64,000 nucleotides of DNA, taken from NCBI RefSeq assembly GCF_000247815.1, contig NC_021678.1:25869036-25933035 (forward strand), in the 5' to 3' direction. Source of the stretch: Ficedula albicollis. Lineage: Eukaryota > Chordata > Aves > Passeriformes > Muscicapidae. The notes under the pieces were generated by a model. It did not search any database. It saw only the letters and a list, made by a program, of their open reading frames with translations, and was not told the origin of the DNA. A program made the position numbers and the translations under genes. Positions 39,655-53,405 of this stretch are shown here, one piece after another. Position 1 is the stretch's first letter, and each line of letters starts with the position of its first letter.

Positions 39655-39774
39655 TTAAAAAACAAAAAACAAAACAAAAAAAACCAAAAACCAAAACCCC
39701 CCAAAAAACCAGCAGAAAAAACAAAAACAAAAACAAAACAAAACAAACCCCCAAAACCCCCCAAAAAACCAGCA
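39655..39774. repeat. 60-bp A/C-rich duplication with CCCCCC tracts
   Basis: CAAAACCCCCCAAAAAACCAGCA-type sequence ends at 39714 and again at 39774 within AAAC-rich DNA. The minus strand reads GGTTTTTTGGGGGGTTTTGG, with clustered G runs that could fold as a G-quadruplex. Confidence 0.85.
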
Positions 39775-42700
39775 TGGTAATTTTGATCTGGAAAAGCACA
39801 ATAAACACAATAAATACCAGGAAGAGTGCTGTGAAGCCGTGCTTCACCCTCAGAGTGGCTCAGGGATAGATAAATAAAGTGCTTTGGGCTGGGAGCTGAA
39901 CTAGCTGTTCTGATGAGCAGGTAATTGCCAGAGTGACTCTGACAAGGAGGCACAAAATGGGGTGAAAAGGCACAGCAGAGGTACAGGCAGGACCTCCAGT
40001 GCTGGGATCCTGTTACCTGAGCAGTGCTTTTCTCACTCCACTTGCCGCCTCCCAGAAGGAAGCTTTCCTACAGCTAATTTGTGGAACACTTATCAGGAGG
40101 CTGCCTGCCTGAGGATGCAGAATTTGTAGTGATTATTGTGGCCTTTTCCCTCCCAGTGCCCTGCTCACAAGAGATTACATGGCATTGCTCAAAAAGCAGG
40201 CAAATAGCCTTCATAAGCAACAAAACATTTTTTTCCAGCTTATATCTTCATTTTATGTTTTTACACAACCAGGGCATTTCAACAATGCCCAACCCTAGAA
40301 ACAGATGGATTCAGACTGACAGATTCCTTCAGGATGTGAATACTTAGCTTCCAATTTCCTCTTCCACTGTGTTTTTTTTTTCTCTACCCTATCATTAGAT
40401 TAATTGGAGAAAAATGGTAGACCACTACCATTTCTGTTCAAAGTCAGACAGATCCTTGTGGTTTCCAAACCTCCTCCAGGGACTCATCTCTCCTGCACAG
40501 CTGCTTATTCAGGTTAATAAATGGGGTCACTGTCATGAGAAACCTCCACAGAACCCTGTACGATACTTTTAACTTTCTGACATAATCTGCTTTTTTCTGA
40601 AAGTGAATCTTTTAAAAGGCACAAGCACTTTAATTTAGAATAAATGCCTTTTCAATGGAAATATCCCAGCTCAGGTAAACACCACCAAGCTCAAAGCAGG
40701 AACTGGCCTGAAGTTTGTGTTTTTCTAGTGCCCAATGCAATCACTCCACACTCTCTGCTGAAATCAGGAGCATTTGGGAATGGCAAAGGCTGGAGCAGGC
40801 ACAGCTGCAGCAGCTCCTGCTTCATGTTCTCACAGCCCAGGAGGACAGGCTGATGCAGTGATGGGAACAGGGTTTAGTCCTTACAGTCAGCTGGCAAATG
40901 AAGGATTCTGGTTTCTGAGGTGGCCAAGGGCTGAATTCACTTAAAAAAATAAAAATCCATTTGAGAAAAATGTTTTATTTACTTTATTTTTTTTTAATAG
41001 CTGGGAAGAAAACATTTCCCTTGATGATATCATAGTAATATTCAAATGTGATTCCCTGAGAAATTTCCTGACCAAGATACTTAATTTTAAATTAGTTAAA
41101 TGGTTATTTGGCTGAAAGGGATTTTACAAACACGATCTACTTATGAGTCTTCAGGCTAAGGAAATATTCTAGTGAAGTTAATTAAGAATGGGATTCTTTA
41201 CTGTGTCTGCTGGTTAATATGATAATCAGGACCATGCCTGCAGCCACTGAGAACTGTAATCAAACAAAAACAAAAAAAGGTAATAATCATCCTCATGCTT
41301 CACAGGCTTTTTTTTTTCTTGAAGGAACCTTCTGGCTGCAATTATAAATATTATTTATAGTGACAGTATTACTTGTCTCGAATCTACAAACTGTTAATAT
41401 GCTGATGTTTTAGGATTGGACAAGACTGAGAAGGGGAGGAAGTCTGGCAAACTTTATCAATAGAATCTTCTGATAAAGGGAAATTGGCTTTTATTTTTCC
41501 TCTTTGTTGTAAATGTCTTCTTAAAGGCCGCCATAGGAAAAATTCAAGCTGGAACTGTTTGATTGAAGAGAAAAACAGTTCTGTTTTCTTAATAAAATGG
41601 CATTAATTTTAGTAAAATAATGTACAAAACAGATTGTTTTGGGATTTGTTTGCTTTTGTTCAATGTCATTTCATACTTGGAAAAAAAAAAATCTGGTGTT
41701 TCAAACACAGCAGTGAGGAGTTTCCAGTGTGTGAGGAGAGGGTGTTGTTGCATAACACTCCTCAGCATTGCTGTCTTGGCAATTAACCAGCAAAGGGAGT
41801 CACTAAACGAGGCTCACCTTGGAAGGACAGGGGGGGAATCTTCTTGGCAGGAGCCTTTGGGAACAGTCCTGTGGAGAAGAACTTGTGGCAGTGTGGGAAT
41901 TATTGTCCCCATTTATTGGTTAGAGCTCCTGGCAGGTGAGCACGGGGCGTTTGAAATCCAGGCAGCACTTCCAGGGTTTGCTTCATGGCTGCTTTAAACA
42001 CCAACTTGCACTTCCTGCAAGTGGAAATGCCCACAGGGTAAATAATTTCATCTTCCAGATCTGATGCCAAATTCTGTATGAGAACGTGCCTTGATAACTC
42101 TGATGGACTCTCAAAGCTGGGCTTGTAACAAATCTTTTAAAACCCTCTGTTCTTCCAGAAAAAGAAAGCTTTTTTAGCTTTTTTGAAAATTATGACAGAA
42201 TTAGAAAAAAGGAGTCCTCTGTAAGCTTATAAAAGTCTGCTTTTAACTGTACACTTTACAGTACTCTTCAAAAAAAAGCCCTCATATATTCAAAGATGCC
42301 AAAATCAAAAGCTGCCTAGTGTCCAGTGAATCCAACCAGCAGGTGTCTGTAGACAGCTGGTGGAGATTCTCTGCAGACATGATGTTAATGCTTTTCCAGA
42401 CATCATCTAGTAAGAAAGAAAAAAGGATAAAAAGGGAAGCCTTAAAATTATTATTGATATTTGGTTTATTATTAATATTATCAATAATATGTTAATGATA
42501 TAATTAATAATGATATTAGTATTTTCCCAGGTGTTCAAGTCCCAGCTTCCCCATAATTTGTGCATGTTTTTTCTTAATATGAGTGAAAAGACCAAGATCT
42601 GAAAATGGCATCCAAACCTCAGAGATAAAAATACTAATAATTTCTCCTTGTTATCTATTTATTTCTCAAGAGTAAAGGCTGTCTGTTTCTGCAAGTTTTG

Positions 42701-42969
42701 GAAAAGTGCAAGTTAGTTAGTATGTTGATATGCACAATGTAGAAATCAGAATATCAAAAGAGAGCAAAGATAATCTATTTTTTGCATCTAGTTCAAAAAA
42801 GTAAAAAAAGTAATGTTGTCTGCCTTCTTCATTATCATCATAATTAAAAAGGATAATTAAAAGAAATATTATAGAGATGAAGGAAAAGTTCAAGTAAAAC
42901 TAAGGATGGGAGGTAAATTTCCTCTCCCTGAAACCAAAACTTTTAAATTAGAAAAAAAAAAAAAAAAAA

Positions 42970-43864
<895 letters not shown>

Positions 43865-46800
43865 AAAAAAAAAAAAGTGCAAAAAATTGAAGGGAAAAGA
43901 ATAATTGTTTTTAATTAATAAAAATGTTTAGAGGCAAAATAGATTCCTATGGATGGATCATAATTTCTTTTATTATAAGAGCTGCTAAATGCAATCCTCC
44001 TATATCATAACATACACTGAGTGCTTGGGGACTTCATGCAGCAAAGTGTTGCTGAAAATAACCCAGTGTTTATTTTCCCCTGAAGTTAAGTCCAATAACC
44101 CTGACAGTGCCTGAGAAGAACCAGCTCCTCTTGCAGCTGTATCAAAGGGCTGAGGCACCTTAAAAACTGCTGTAAAGGAATTTAGTGTTTCACAGATAAA
44201 CACCAGGCCATGCGAGAGCTGCGGGCTCAGTCTTTGGGCACCCTTGTGGAAGGAGAGGAAGAGCAGGCAGTGTGCTAAACTTTCAGGTCAATATGGCATG
44301 AAAACAAGGGGAAATAAATAACCCAAAATGAGTCCATGTGATGGGCAGGTCAGCCCCTCTGGGGAGCTCTGCTGGCAGACTGACCACGGAGCTTTTCTCT
44401 GCAGCCACATCCAAGCTCAGCCACTGGCTCTGACCCTGGTGCAGGCTTAGCTGAATGTGATGACAAGTGAGATCATAACCCAGCTGCTGATTTTGGGACT
44501 GCAAGTGAGGAAGAAAAGCCTCTGGACTCACAAGGGGCCTCTCTTTTGTCCATTACAGAAACATTTTTCAGAGTGTAAACATCATCTGGGAAACTGGCTG
44601 CTTTCTGTGGCTTTGAAAATTTCCTTCCTGAGCTGCAGATTATTTTGGGATCAAGTTGTCTTTCGTCCTGTGACAGTCAGTAGTGCTAGTGCCTCCAGTC
44701 ACTAATGGAACATCAATAACTAACCAAATGGTAGTCCTGCAAGTTCATCTATAGTGGGAAAATCTTTTATCTGCACAAGCCAGTGAAGCAACAGGGGAGA
44801 ACCTACTCCATGAGGTGCCAGATTTTAGGCAAGAAATCAGTGTCACAGAGGGCAGACTGTCCAGCCCTGTGATTGCAGCAGGGGCTGAGGTAGGATTTTT
44901 GGCTGTGTGTTTATTATGGCTTCTTCTGGATCTCTTGAGCAAGCACCTTCCAGAGACAGACATAAGTACAGCTCAGGGGATTGCAGCTCTGACCAAACAG
45001 CTTCACCTCACACAAAAGGCCACAGAAGGAATGAAGAAACCTCAGGTCTTTGCTCTAGACATGTTGTAACTTCAGGGGACCACAAAGAAGGATTACAGCA
45101 GTTTGAATCCACCCTCTGTGTGGGACTGGGCAAGTGTGGAATGTGGGAAAAAGTTATTTGCTGTGAAATATCTGGTGTAAATATTCCACATGGAGTGCAC
45201 CATCCAATTCTCAACAGTGCAGAATCTCATCCACTCACCTCCAGTGACATCAGGCAGGGGTCATTTCAAGTGAGCAGTCTGCTTCAAAGTTTCCAGCTTC
45301 AGCCAAAATGTCAGCAGGACTCTGGACCAAACTGCCTCAGCCCCAGGAGGGACCCTGAGCCTGGAGTGCAGCCCCCAAAGAGAAGGGGACGTGCTGCAAC
45401 CCAGACCCTTCTGGGGCGGAGATGCAGGTTCAGCCCCTCACTGCAGGGAATTGAACAAGGATGTTCCTCTCATGCAGGCAGGGTTAATAGTCGAAGGTTT
45501 TCTCCCTGAAAGCACTCAGTGACATTACATTTAAATGTGCTGCATGCATTATTCATCCCTTTGCAGCAGCAGCCAGAGCAGAGGCAGCTGTCAGTCCAAT
45601 TCTGGTTTCAGAGCTCTGCCCTACAGCTGCCTCGTGGGGGGCACAGGCAGGGATGACGAGCTCCATGGCACCGCTGGCCCACGCTCTTGGGCTGGGGAGC
45701 AATTATTTGCAAGTCCAGAAATGTCACCATGCCCGGCTTTGTTTAGGGAAGGCTGGAGGAGGAATTTGTTTCAAAAAGGGAGGGTTTTTTCTTGCATCTG
45801 TGTTGTATCAAAGGCAGGCAATCGTGCCTCTCTTCTCAAGGGTTTTGCTACATTCCTTTCTTGCACCTTTGTCTCTCAGGGCTTCTCCATAAAAAAGTAT
45901 AAAACTCAAAACGTTGAGATTCAGGTTTGTTTTCTCTGCAGCCTGGTCCGGTTAAGGTCCACTCACCAAAATGGCCTGAGATTACAGTGTGAGATCCAAC
46001 CTGCAATACAGAGCTGGTAAGAAAAATCCGCCCCCTTTTTCACCTTTGCTGCCAAGGCGCACACAGACCCAACGCTGGGGTGGCTGCACCACAATGCAAA
46101 CGAGAAGGAATACATCTTGAAATCCTCTCACTGAGGAAAATACAACACAGATTTCCTTCACATCCCTCTTTCATCCCAGTAAGAGAAAGCCATATTCCCC
46201 AGAAGGAAAAAAAGGGAAAGGAAAAAGCTAAAGTTAAAACTGCAGATGAAATATATCTCTTAGGCTAATGACTTGGTACATGATAGCACTTTGATCTTAT
46301 CAATTAGAAAACAATCTGACTTCAGTCTTTTCTTCTGGGCATTGTGGCCAAGATCATTCCAACACTCTAAACTAAAAGGATCTGTTTTAGCTCAAGTATT
46401 ATTTATTCACAGGCTTTATGATTCTGTTTCATGGAGAAATGCAGGGACAGCATCTCATTAACTGAAGGAAAATAAAGTTTTCTTTTTCAACACCATGAAC
46501 ATGGTAGCTCTGCAATCAGGGGTAATGTTTAAAACACTGAGTGTACCTAGAGATATAATGTGACAAGAAAACTTCTCATGCATTCAATGAGAGGTGACAG
46601 CACACAGATAAAATACTAATCCCTTGTTATCAGCTCTGGGTACCACACTAAATGCAATTGTCAGAAATTCTCAGCAGAAGTTGACAGGACCAAGACAGGG
46701 TTCATTCAGGGTCACTGGAAATTCCTGCTTCATTTGCATAAGCACTTTAGCAAGTACTTCAAGAGTCTTGCTTTTCAGAAAGAGTTTAAGCAATCAGATG

Positions 46801-47791
46801 TAGTCACATATTAAGAGCAAGCAATTGTTTGAGGCCCAAATCCCCAAAGGTATTTGAGCACCAACAACTACTAATTTCCAGGAAAAGCAATCCAGCTTCT
46901 TAGCTCAAATGTCCTTCTAGGTGGAGAAGTATAAATCTCCCTGAAGCCACAATATCTGTCTCATCTGTTGGTTAAGATGATGGTAGAGAACCAACATACA
47001 ATTTGCAAAATACTTTATTTGACTTTTGAGCCATATTTTAACTCTCTACTCCTGACAAATGATGATAAACTTTTTTTGTTCCCTCAAGAAAAGACAACAT
47101 CCTCAGAGAAAATTCATATTGGATTTTGTAAGTATTTGGTATTCTTTGTTTACTCTCACAGTGTTCATCCATTAGCAGTGAATTACTGTGTTGTTATACA
47201 AACCAGAAAACAACTACAAATAACAATCAGTCTCTGCCTCAGGACACAGAACAAGCTGAAGAGAATGATCTGAAAACGCTGTAGAGAGATGCTTGCCAAA
47301 CCAGACTTGCTGTTTATGGCCAGAACAGATGCCTGCTAATTCAGGTGGGTACTTAAACTATTAAAGCAGATTATGGCTTCACACACCTCAGTGAGGCACC
47401 TGCACTGCTGCCATTCCAGCCTGAATGGAGAAGGCTGCAGTGTCCACTTGACCATTCTAGGCTAATAATTGTTAGTTACACTGGGGTCTGCCCAGGACTG
47501 AACACTATGCCCTCCTCCAATGAGAAAACCCAGGATTCCTGGACTCAGAATATGTCATACCACAGCCTTGCTTGTTGAGGATCCCAAACCCCAGATCTTT
47601 GACTGTATGTGCATACATAAATTCAGATCCTAAGGAACAAAAAAAGAGCACTGAACCAGGATCCTGTTATAAAAGGTGGCTGCATCCTGACTTGAAAAGC
47701 AGAGAAGTTCTGTTTTCTTCCTTTTTTTTTTTTCTCAGCACCATGCATCCACTGCCATATGGTAAGCTGACAGAAACTTCCTAGGCTTCAT

Positions 47792-50167
47792 TTTATTCAC
47801 ATGTAAATTAATCAGTAATGCTAATAATTCAGACTTTCCTTCATCAGTGCTGGCAGAAGCAGAGCCAAAAAAATATATATTTTAAAGGAACATTTAACAG
47901 AGACTGTATGGGGTCAGGGAATGGAGTTGGGAGTTCCCAGGGAACTGCTCAGAGCTCTATCATTGCATGCTTGGAAAGCAGAAAAATTAAGGATTGAGAA
48001 AGTTATCTTTATATTGGCATCTTGCTTCTAGGAACTGTATTTCCCCCCATTTGTGAATATCCATATCTTTTTTAGGTTATCAACTACCTCCTGTTTTAAT
48101 ATTGTTAGTGAGCCCCACCAGGGATAGAGGCTAAAATGAGCAAGAAAACCATGGGCCTTCATTTAGAGACATAATCTGTTTAATAAATATGACTGTAAAA
48201 GCAATAAACAATAGCAATTATACATTACGCTACATTGTATTTAACGAAAGGGAAAAAGAAGATGAAAAAGTACATCAAAAAAAGTAATTTTAAAATTAGA
48301 AATTGTTCCAACACTATAAGAAAACTTTTTGATTGGCTTACTATAAAAATAAGTTGGCTAATGTTGGACTTCAGTGGGGACTATTATACAGTTGCAGTCA
48401 AAATTTTCCCATCTTTCTTAAAGCTGTAGTTGCAAACACAATAGCAAAGCCTATAAATTGCTGTTTCTACCAGTCCTCAGAGAAACTGCAGAGAGAGGCA
48501 GAGGACTCTGTACTGTGATTATCCTTTAACTACTATGGGACTAATGACCTTGGTATCATTTTTGTTTTGCCAGCAAGTGGGTTGATTTAGGTTTGTGCCC
48601 AGTTTGTGACAGAGAAATTCAAACCCACCACCACCAAATCCCTGCCCTGGGACTCTGGGCCACACTGACCATGCTGCTTTCTCCTGGTTTTGACTCATGG
48701 CACTGTCTACTGAACAAACCCCACCTGTGTCAGCAGTCAGGGTGCCTCCTATGTGTGCCTCGCTGATTGTGACCTGGCCTCTACTGCCTCCACCTGACAT
48801 GGGCAAGTGTACACTGGTTACAGTACTTCTGTCTTTGCACTCCAAACCAAAACCCTGGTGCTAGGTTTAATTACCTGAGTGGGGTTGGAAATCAACAGTT
48901 GTAATGACCAGGGGCTGGGCTTCACACAGCTCTCCAGTGTCTTTGGAGGACGTGTCTGAGGTGTGCTAATCCTGCTTTCATGCTGTTCCCTTGCACAGCC
49001 TATGTGAACATGTCCTACAGCCTCACTTCCACTTGCAGGGTAAGAAACAAGCTTAAGTTACTGGTAAGAAATCAAATCTGGTGTAAGAGTGGTCCTGTGG
49101 TGCTGAGGCTCAAAATGCATGGCAACAGTCCCAGGCCAAATTCTCCCTTCTCTGCCCACAGTGGCAGGAGCTTACAGGTCTGCAACCAATGGGGGTGCCA
49201 AAGAAAGCCATAGGAAAACTGTGCAGAGACCTTCTCTGCTCCCTATTCTATGGACAAGGTGCATTTCCAAAAACTGACACCCTTTGGGTGACTCTGCAAA
49301 GGCAGAGATCTCTTGTGACTGCCCCAGACAAACTCAGCCATCAGCACTCCATGGAGCTGAGGGTGTTGCTTTCTCTCAGCCAAAATTGAAGGTGTAAGCT
49401 GGCACAAAGCACAGTAAGTTCTTGCTGGCAATAACCTCATCTGCAGTGCACACTGCCTCTGTTCTGTTCTAGGGTCAGGAGGCAATGTTATCCTCCATGG
49501 CACTACCAGTGGGATGCCTAGGTGTGAGCAGGCTGACCAAGCTGTTCTTGAAGGAGCCTGGCCTCGCAGCTGGCATCACCCACACTCACACTCAGCTCCT
49601 CACAGGGCACGGGCAGCAGCTGCAGCTAGAGGAACGAAGGGCAGAGTCCAAACAGACAGGTAAACCAGACTGACCAAGAATACTTTCAGTGCCTTAAAAC
49701 TCCAGTGTGATTTGTGTGTGTGTCCTGCCGGAGCAGCTACCCCTCCCGCAGCCCCAAGTGCTAAAAGAGCAGTTAAACCTAAAGCCAAGAACCCTAAACC
49801 CACCTCCCACCACCCAGCCCTTCTCCCCCCACATCCCAGCCCACCCCTCCCCCTAAAGAGGAGACCCTCCCCATGCATATTCTTGGCCTATAACATTATG
49901 AATTTTCTACAAATTAGAGACAGATCAGAAAAAAGAGAGTGGAAGGGTGAGGGGAAGGGCTGCAGGAGTGAATAGTGGTACCAGTTCCTCTCCCCCCACC
50001 CCCCACTAAAATTGAACACCTGTACAATGCAGTTCCACTATGGTCTCAGTATAATGTCCACATGCACAGGCTTAAAGCTAAAAACCCTTTGTCATCTGAA
50101 GAATTAAAAAGTCCAAATGCAGTGAGCTCTCCTCCTTTTTTTAGATACAGATGTTGGTGTCCTCAGT
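47792..50167 (-). other. SORCS1: SORCS1 3' untranslated region and possible transcript end
   Basis: The sequence after the stop codon reads leftwards on the plus map. The first clear AATAAA on the minus strand is at 47797-47792, about 2.4 kb after the stop; ATTAAA variants occur at 48871-48866 and 48184-48179. Between 49750 and 50000 the plus strand is C-rich (transcript G-rich). No other gene is visible. The true cleavage site cannot be fixed from sequence alone, so the left boundary is a guess. Confidence 0.4.
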
Positions 50168-50232
50168 TCAACCATTTACATAGGTAGGGATTTCTTTTGT
50201 GCTCTGGGGCTCAGCAGCTGTGGAAATACTTC
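50168..50232 (-). CDS. SORCS1: SORCS1 terminal coding exon, C-terminus and stop
   Basis: The acceptor TTCTTTGCCACAG (AG at 50234-50233) opens a 65-nt coding part that enters in phase 1. G|GA gives glycine, followed by SISTAAEPQSTKEIPTYVNG and TGA at 50170-50168. The block STKEIPTYV is the ending I recall for the long-tail SORCS1 isoform, while SORCS3 has STKEIPNC, so this exon fixes the paralogue. The last residue is glycine, whereas I recall valine in mammalian SORCS1; see findings. This stretch is too short to be seen by simple ORF length and was found from protein similarity and splice phase. Confidence 0.93.
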
Positions 50233-53061
50233 CTGTGGCAAAGAACAAAATAAAAGTCAGTAAATAACATGCACACTTAGTCAAGGAAGAGCTTGCAGGT
50301 ATCACCTTGATGGCCTTTGGGGTTCAGCTGTTCCAGACTGACACATTCTTTCCAGAAATATCTTCTTGTCATTCAAACACTGAAGATGATGTCCTGTTCT
50401 TTTGCTAATGAAGATGATTCACCCATGCTGAAAGGTAGAGGGGAAAGGCAGGAGCAGAGGGGTGGAGGGAAGGAGGGGTTGAGGTCCTCAGAGGAAATGT
50501 GTAACTCATTTGCAATGATAAGGTGTTGGAAATCTCATAAATAACCTTAACCTTTGCATTTGCAAAAGAAGTGCTGAAACAACTCACATCCAGAAAATAG
50601 GAAAGTGAGGTTTTGCTGCCAGAGTTTGGAGAGAAAATTAAATGATGCAGGGACATTAATTGTGATCCCTCCAAGGCAGGATCTCTCAATGTCAGTCAAA
50701 GGTGATGGAAAAAAAAAGGTTTCTGAACAAGCATACAAAAGAGAAACACCCAATTACAGTCTTGCTTTGTTTTCCCAAAAGAAAGAAAACTCATTAAAAA
50801 AGAAATTGCTGATTTCCAGAAACAGATGAAGTAGTTGTATAGCAGAGTGCCTTTGCACTTTCTATTCTGTTCACACCTAGGTCCAGACCTTCTCATTTTG
50901 TCAATGAGCTCTGATTCAGTTTTCTAATTCATCTCACTGGCAGGATGGAAAAACACTCTTAAGAAGTTTGTTGGACTGATTCCTTTTGATACATAATTGA
51001 GTCTGTATCTCACAAATTTAACTTTAGTGCTCCATCCTGCAGCCACAGGTGCAAACCAAGGAGTTGTAAAAGGTCAGTTTCTGGCTCAATGCAGTGTCCA
51101 GTAGCACAGCTGAAAAATGTATAAAATTCTGGCTGTTAGAGATCCAGAAATGCTATAGATGAAATGAAATTAAATGAAAACCTGCCCCCAAAATTTTCTT
51201 TTGTTTTTTCTTATCCTGGAGCCTTCTAGGGTTCAAGTTTCCACCAGTTGCAAGAGCAGTTTTGAAGGTACCTTGCATAGAGCTGGCAGTGACTGACCCT
51301 TGCCACTGCAGCCCGAGTGACATGTGAAAACATTTTTGCCTTCTCCTGGAACTACGTTCTTTTAGAAAGGAGGAGCTCAAAGCCCAAAGCTCATCCAACT
51401 CTAGAGAGTTCCTGACTTGAAATTGGGTGTTTCTCTTAACATCTTACAGTAATTTTGCCTTGGATATTTCTTAGTGAGAAAAAAACCAACAATAACAAAA
51501 AAAAAAAACGAACATTAAAAAAAATTGTTAAGTTTAGGACCCACCGCTCTGAGTCTTGGCTTGAAATCTCTTGGTGATCCACAGGCTTTTTGGAAGTCCT
51601 CTGTCCAGACTACCTTGGTTGCATTTCCTTTCCTTGGGTTCTGCACTGTGGCCTGAGGTTGCTCTGTATGGGGAATACCACATGGGAAGGTTGGTCCCCT
51701 CACTCCATCCTGTGTTCTGCTAAGCAGGGGTGTCCAGGTCTGCTGATGAATAGCTGCTTAAAAGCTTTTAATAGCTAAAAAACCTCCTTAGTGAACAGGT
51801 TAGGAGAGATCAGCATTGACTGCAGTGGAGCTTCCAGCTTAGACATCAGTTTCATCAAAAGCCTTTCTTCTCTTTCCTCCCAGGCTGTTTCACAGGCTGC
51901 AATCTTAGCCCATCACACTCCCCCCTTTAATTGCCCTTTTCCTTGGTCTCTCTCTACAGTAGCCATGACTCCAAGCCTGCTTCAGCAAACACTCCAATAG
52001 ATTTTAGGAACATCCTCAGATCAGAGCTAAGGTGTGTTTAGGCTGATGAAACTGTGCAAATCAGGAATCTGAGTTGCAACTGTGCTTCACTCCTGCCTAA
52101 GCTGAAGAATCACAAACAGTTGGGGTTGGAAGGGATGTCCCCTGCTGAAACAATTCCACCCAGAGCAGGCTGCACAGGATCATGTCCAGGAGAGTTCTGT
52201 CTATCTCCAGAGAAGGACACTCCACAACATCCCTGGGCAGCCTTTTATCTTTAATTCTTCTAAAACAGGTGCATTTCTTTATTTGCAGATATGTCTGGAC
52301 CTGCAGGATTGTCATCTCATGAGTGAAGCTGAGCATTGCCTAAGCAGTCCTGGCTTTAGCAGAACATGTCTCCAGACTGAAACCTCCCTGCTCTGTCCCA
52401 ATACTTCTACTGTGGCCAGGGTAACAGAAAACAGACTGATCCCAGAAGGCCCTGTCCAAATCTCTTCACTGTAGGTCCTAAAAAAGCCTGTTTTTGGAAA
52501 TAATCAAACACAGAGGCCTCTGGGAGAAGTCAGCCTGAGGATAAACCCAGCTGTCCAATACTGAGATCCCAGGTTTTACTCAGTTTATTTGGGAATCAGC
52601 CAGAATAACTCTGCTGCAGGCAACAAGGTCTGGCACAGCACAAAGATCCCAGCAGTCAAAACATCAGCAGATATTTAGCTTTTAGATATTACTTACCAAA
52701 TCACCTGCTCACCTCCATGTTCCAGGTGAGGGTGGCTGAAGTTCTTCTGTCTATGGGGCTTAGCCCCACAACTATATCAGCCCCAGCAAAATAAATTACA
52801 TTGCCAGCAGGATTTTTTTGAGAAGGGGAGGGGATCTACGTAGAGCAACTAGGAGAGAGAAAAAGCCTAAAGTTGTTCCCCTCCCTTTCATCACATGGCA
52901 GTGAGGGAGAGAGAAGAGTTAGAAGGTTTCCTGTAGCAAGTCTAATGTTGCAGCAGAAGAGGATGGGAGGAGGATTGTGCAGGAATATGGGAAGAGGGGA
53001 GGCTGAGAAAAAGGTTAGCCAATTATAAGTCGGAGTCTGACCAGCTGCAGGATGCTGCAAG
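50233..53061 (-). other. SORCS1: SORCS1 last intron
   Basis: This is the intron between the tail exon and the terminal exon, with clear GT (53069-53068) and AG (50234-50233) ends. It contains a reverse-oriented CR1 fragment near 52110-52250 and A-rich runs at 51480-51525. I looked for further alternative tail exons here and recognised none. Confidence 0.7.
52108..52250 (-). mobile_element. CR1 LINE fragment in the SORCS1 last intron
   Basis: The plus strand reads GAATCACAAACAGTTGGGGTTGGAAGGGATG in substance, then CACCCAGAGCAGGCTGCACAGGATC and CCAGAGAAGGACACTCCACAAC, matching the reverse of a CR1 3' end. It is about 140 bp, decayed, and in sense orientation with SORCS1. Confidence 0.8.
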
Positions 53062-53230
53062 TTATTTACCTATGGGGTGGACTTCCAACTTCTCATCTAC
53101 TAGTTGCTCAGGGCTCATCAGCTCACTTTGAGGGACATTAGGTATGCTTTCCCTCTGACTGACTGGACTGACCATCTCTTGATCTTTTTCATTCTGCATC
53201 TGTGCATATATATTAAGGCCAGGAATCTTC
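53062..53230 (-). CDS. SORCS1: SORCS1 alternative C-terminus by tail-exon read-through (isoform ending ...HPIGK)
   Basis: If the donor at 53069 is skipped, the tail exon continues ATA GGT AAA TAA, adding glycine and lysine and stopping at 53064-53062. I recall a mammalian SORCS1 isoform that ends in ...LIGK, which fits this exactly and suggests the alternative end is conserved. Possible polyadenylation signals for such a transcript are AATAAA (minus strand) at 52589-52584 and 52283-52278. What is seen is the reading frame and the stop; use of the isoform in this species is inference. Confidence 0.6.
53070..53230 (-). CDS. SORCS1: SORCS1 exon: cytoplasmic tail with YAQM motif
   Basis: This 161-nt exon lies behind a short 175-bp intron. 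The acceptor is TGTTTTAG (AG at 53232-53231); the split codon AG|G restores arginine. The 53 whole codons begin KIPGLNIYAQMQNEK and continue with DQEMVSPVSQRES, IPNVPQSELMSPEQL and VDEKLEVHPI, ending in phase 1. YAQM fits the YxxΦ sorting signal read by clathrin adaptor mu subunits, which is expected for a SorCS tail. The donor is GGTAAATAA (GT at 53069-53068). It doubles as coding sequence for an alternative end: unspliced, it reads G-K-stop. Confidence 0.95.
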
Positions 53231-53405
53231 CTAAAACATTAACAGAAACCATCATTGTGTGGTACTCTGGCAGATGATGTAGTATCAGCTTTTACAAACC
53301 AAAAAAACAGCTCACTCAGAAAAAAAACAACCCAGCAAACAAACCCCAAGCGCCTCACTGAAAGGCAGCAATGGAGAGAAGGAAATGGCTCAGGGAAGCT
53401 CATAC

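Noticed and set aside
39660..39774. Interstitial telomere-like repeat (CCCCAAAA)
   Set aside because: Vertebrate telomeres are TTAGGG; this is irregular A/C-rich low-complexity DNA with a local duplication.
49712..49975. Pro/Ala/Lys-rich 87-codon plus-strand frame
   Set aside because: It lies antisense to the SORCS1 3' untranslated region and reflects C-rich composition; no start or splice support.
50233..53061. Further alternative SORCS1 tail exons
   Set aside because: I looked for other known SORCS1 tail types in the last intron and found no segment with both splice sites and a matching frame.
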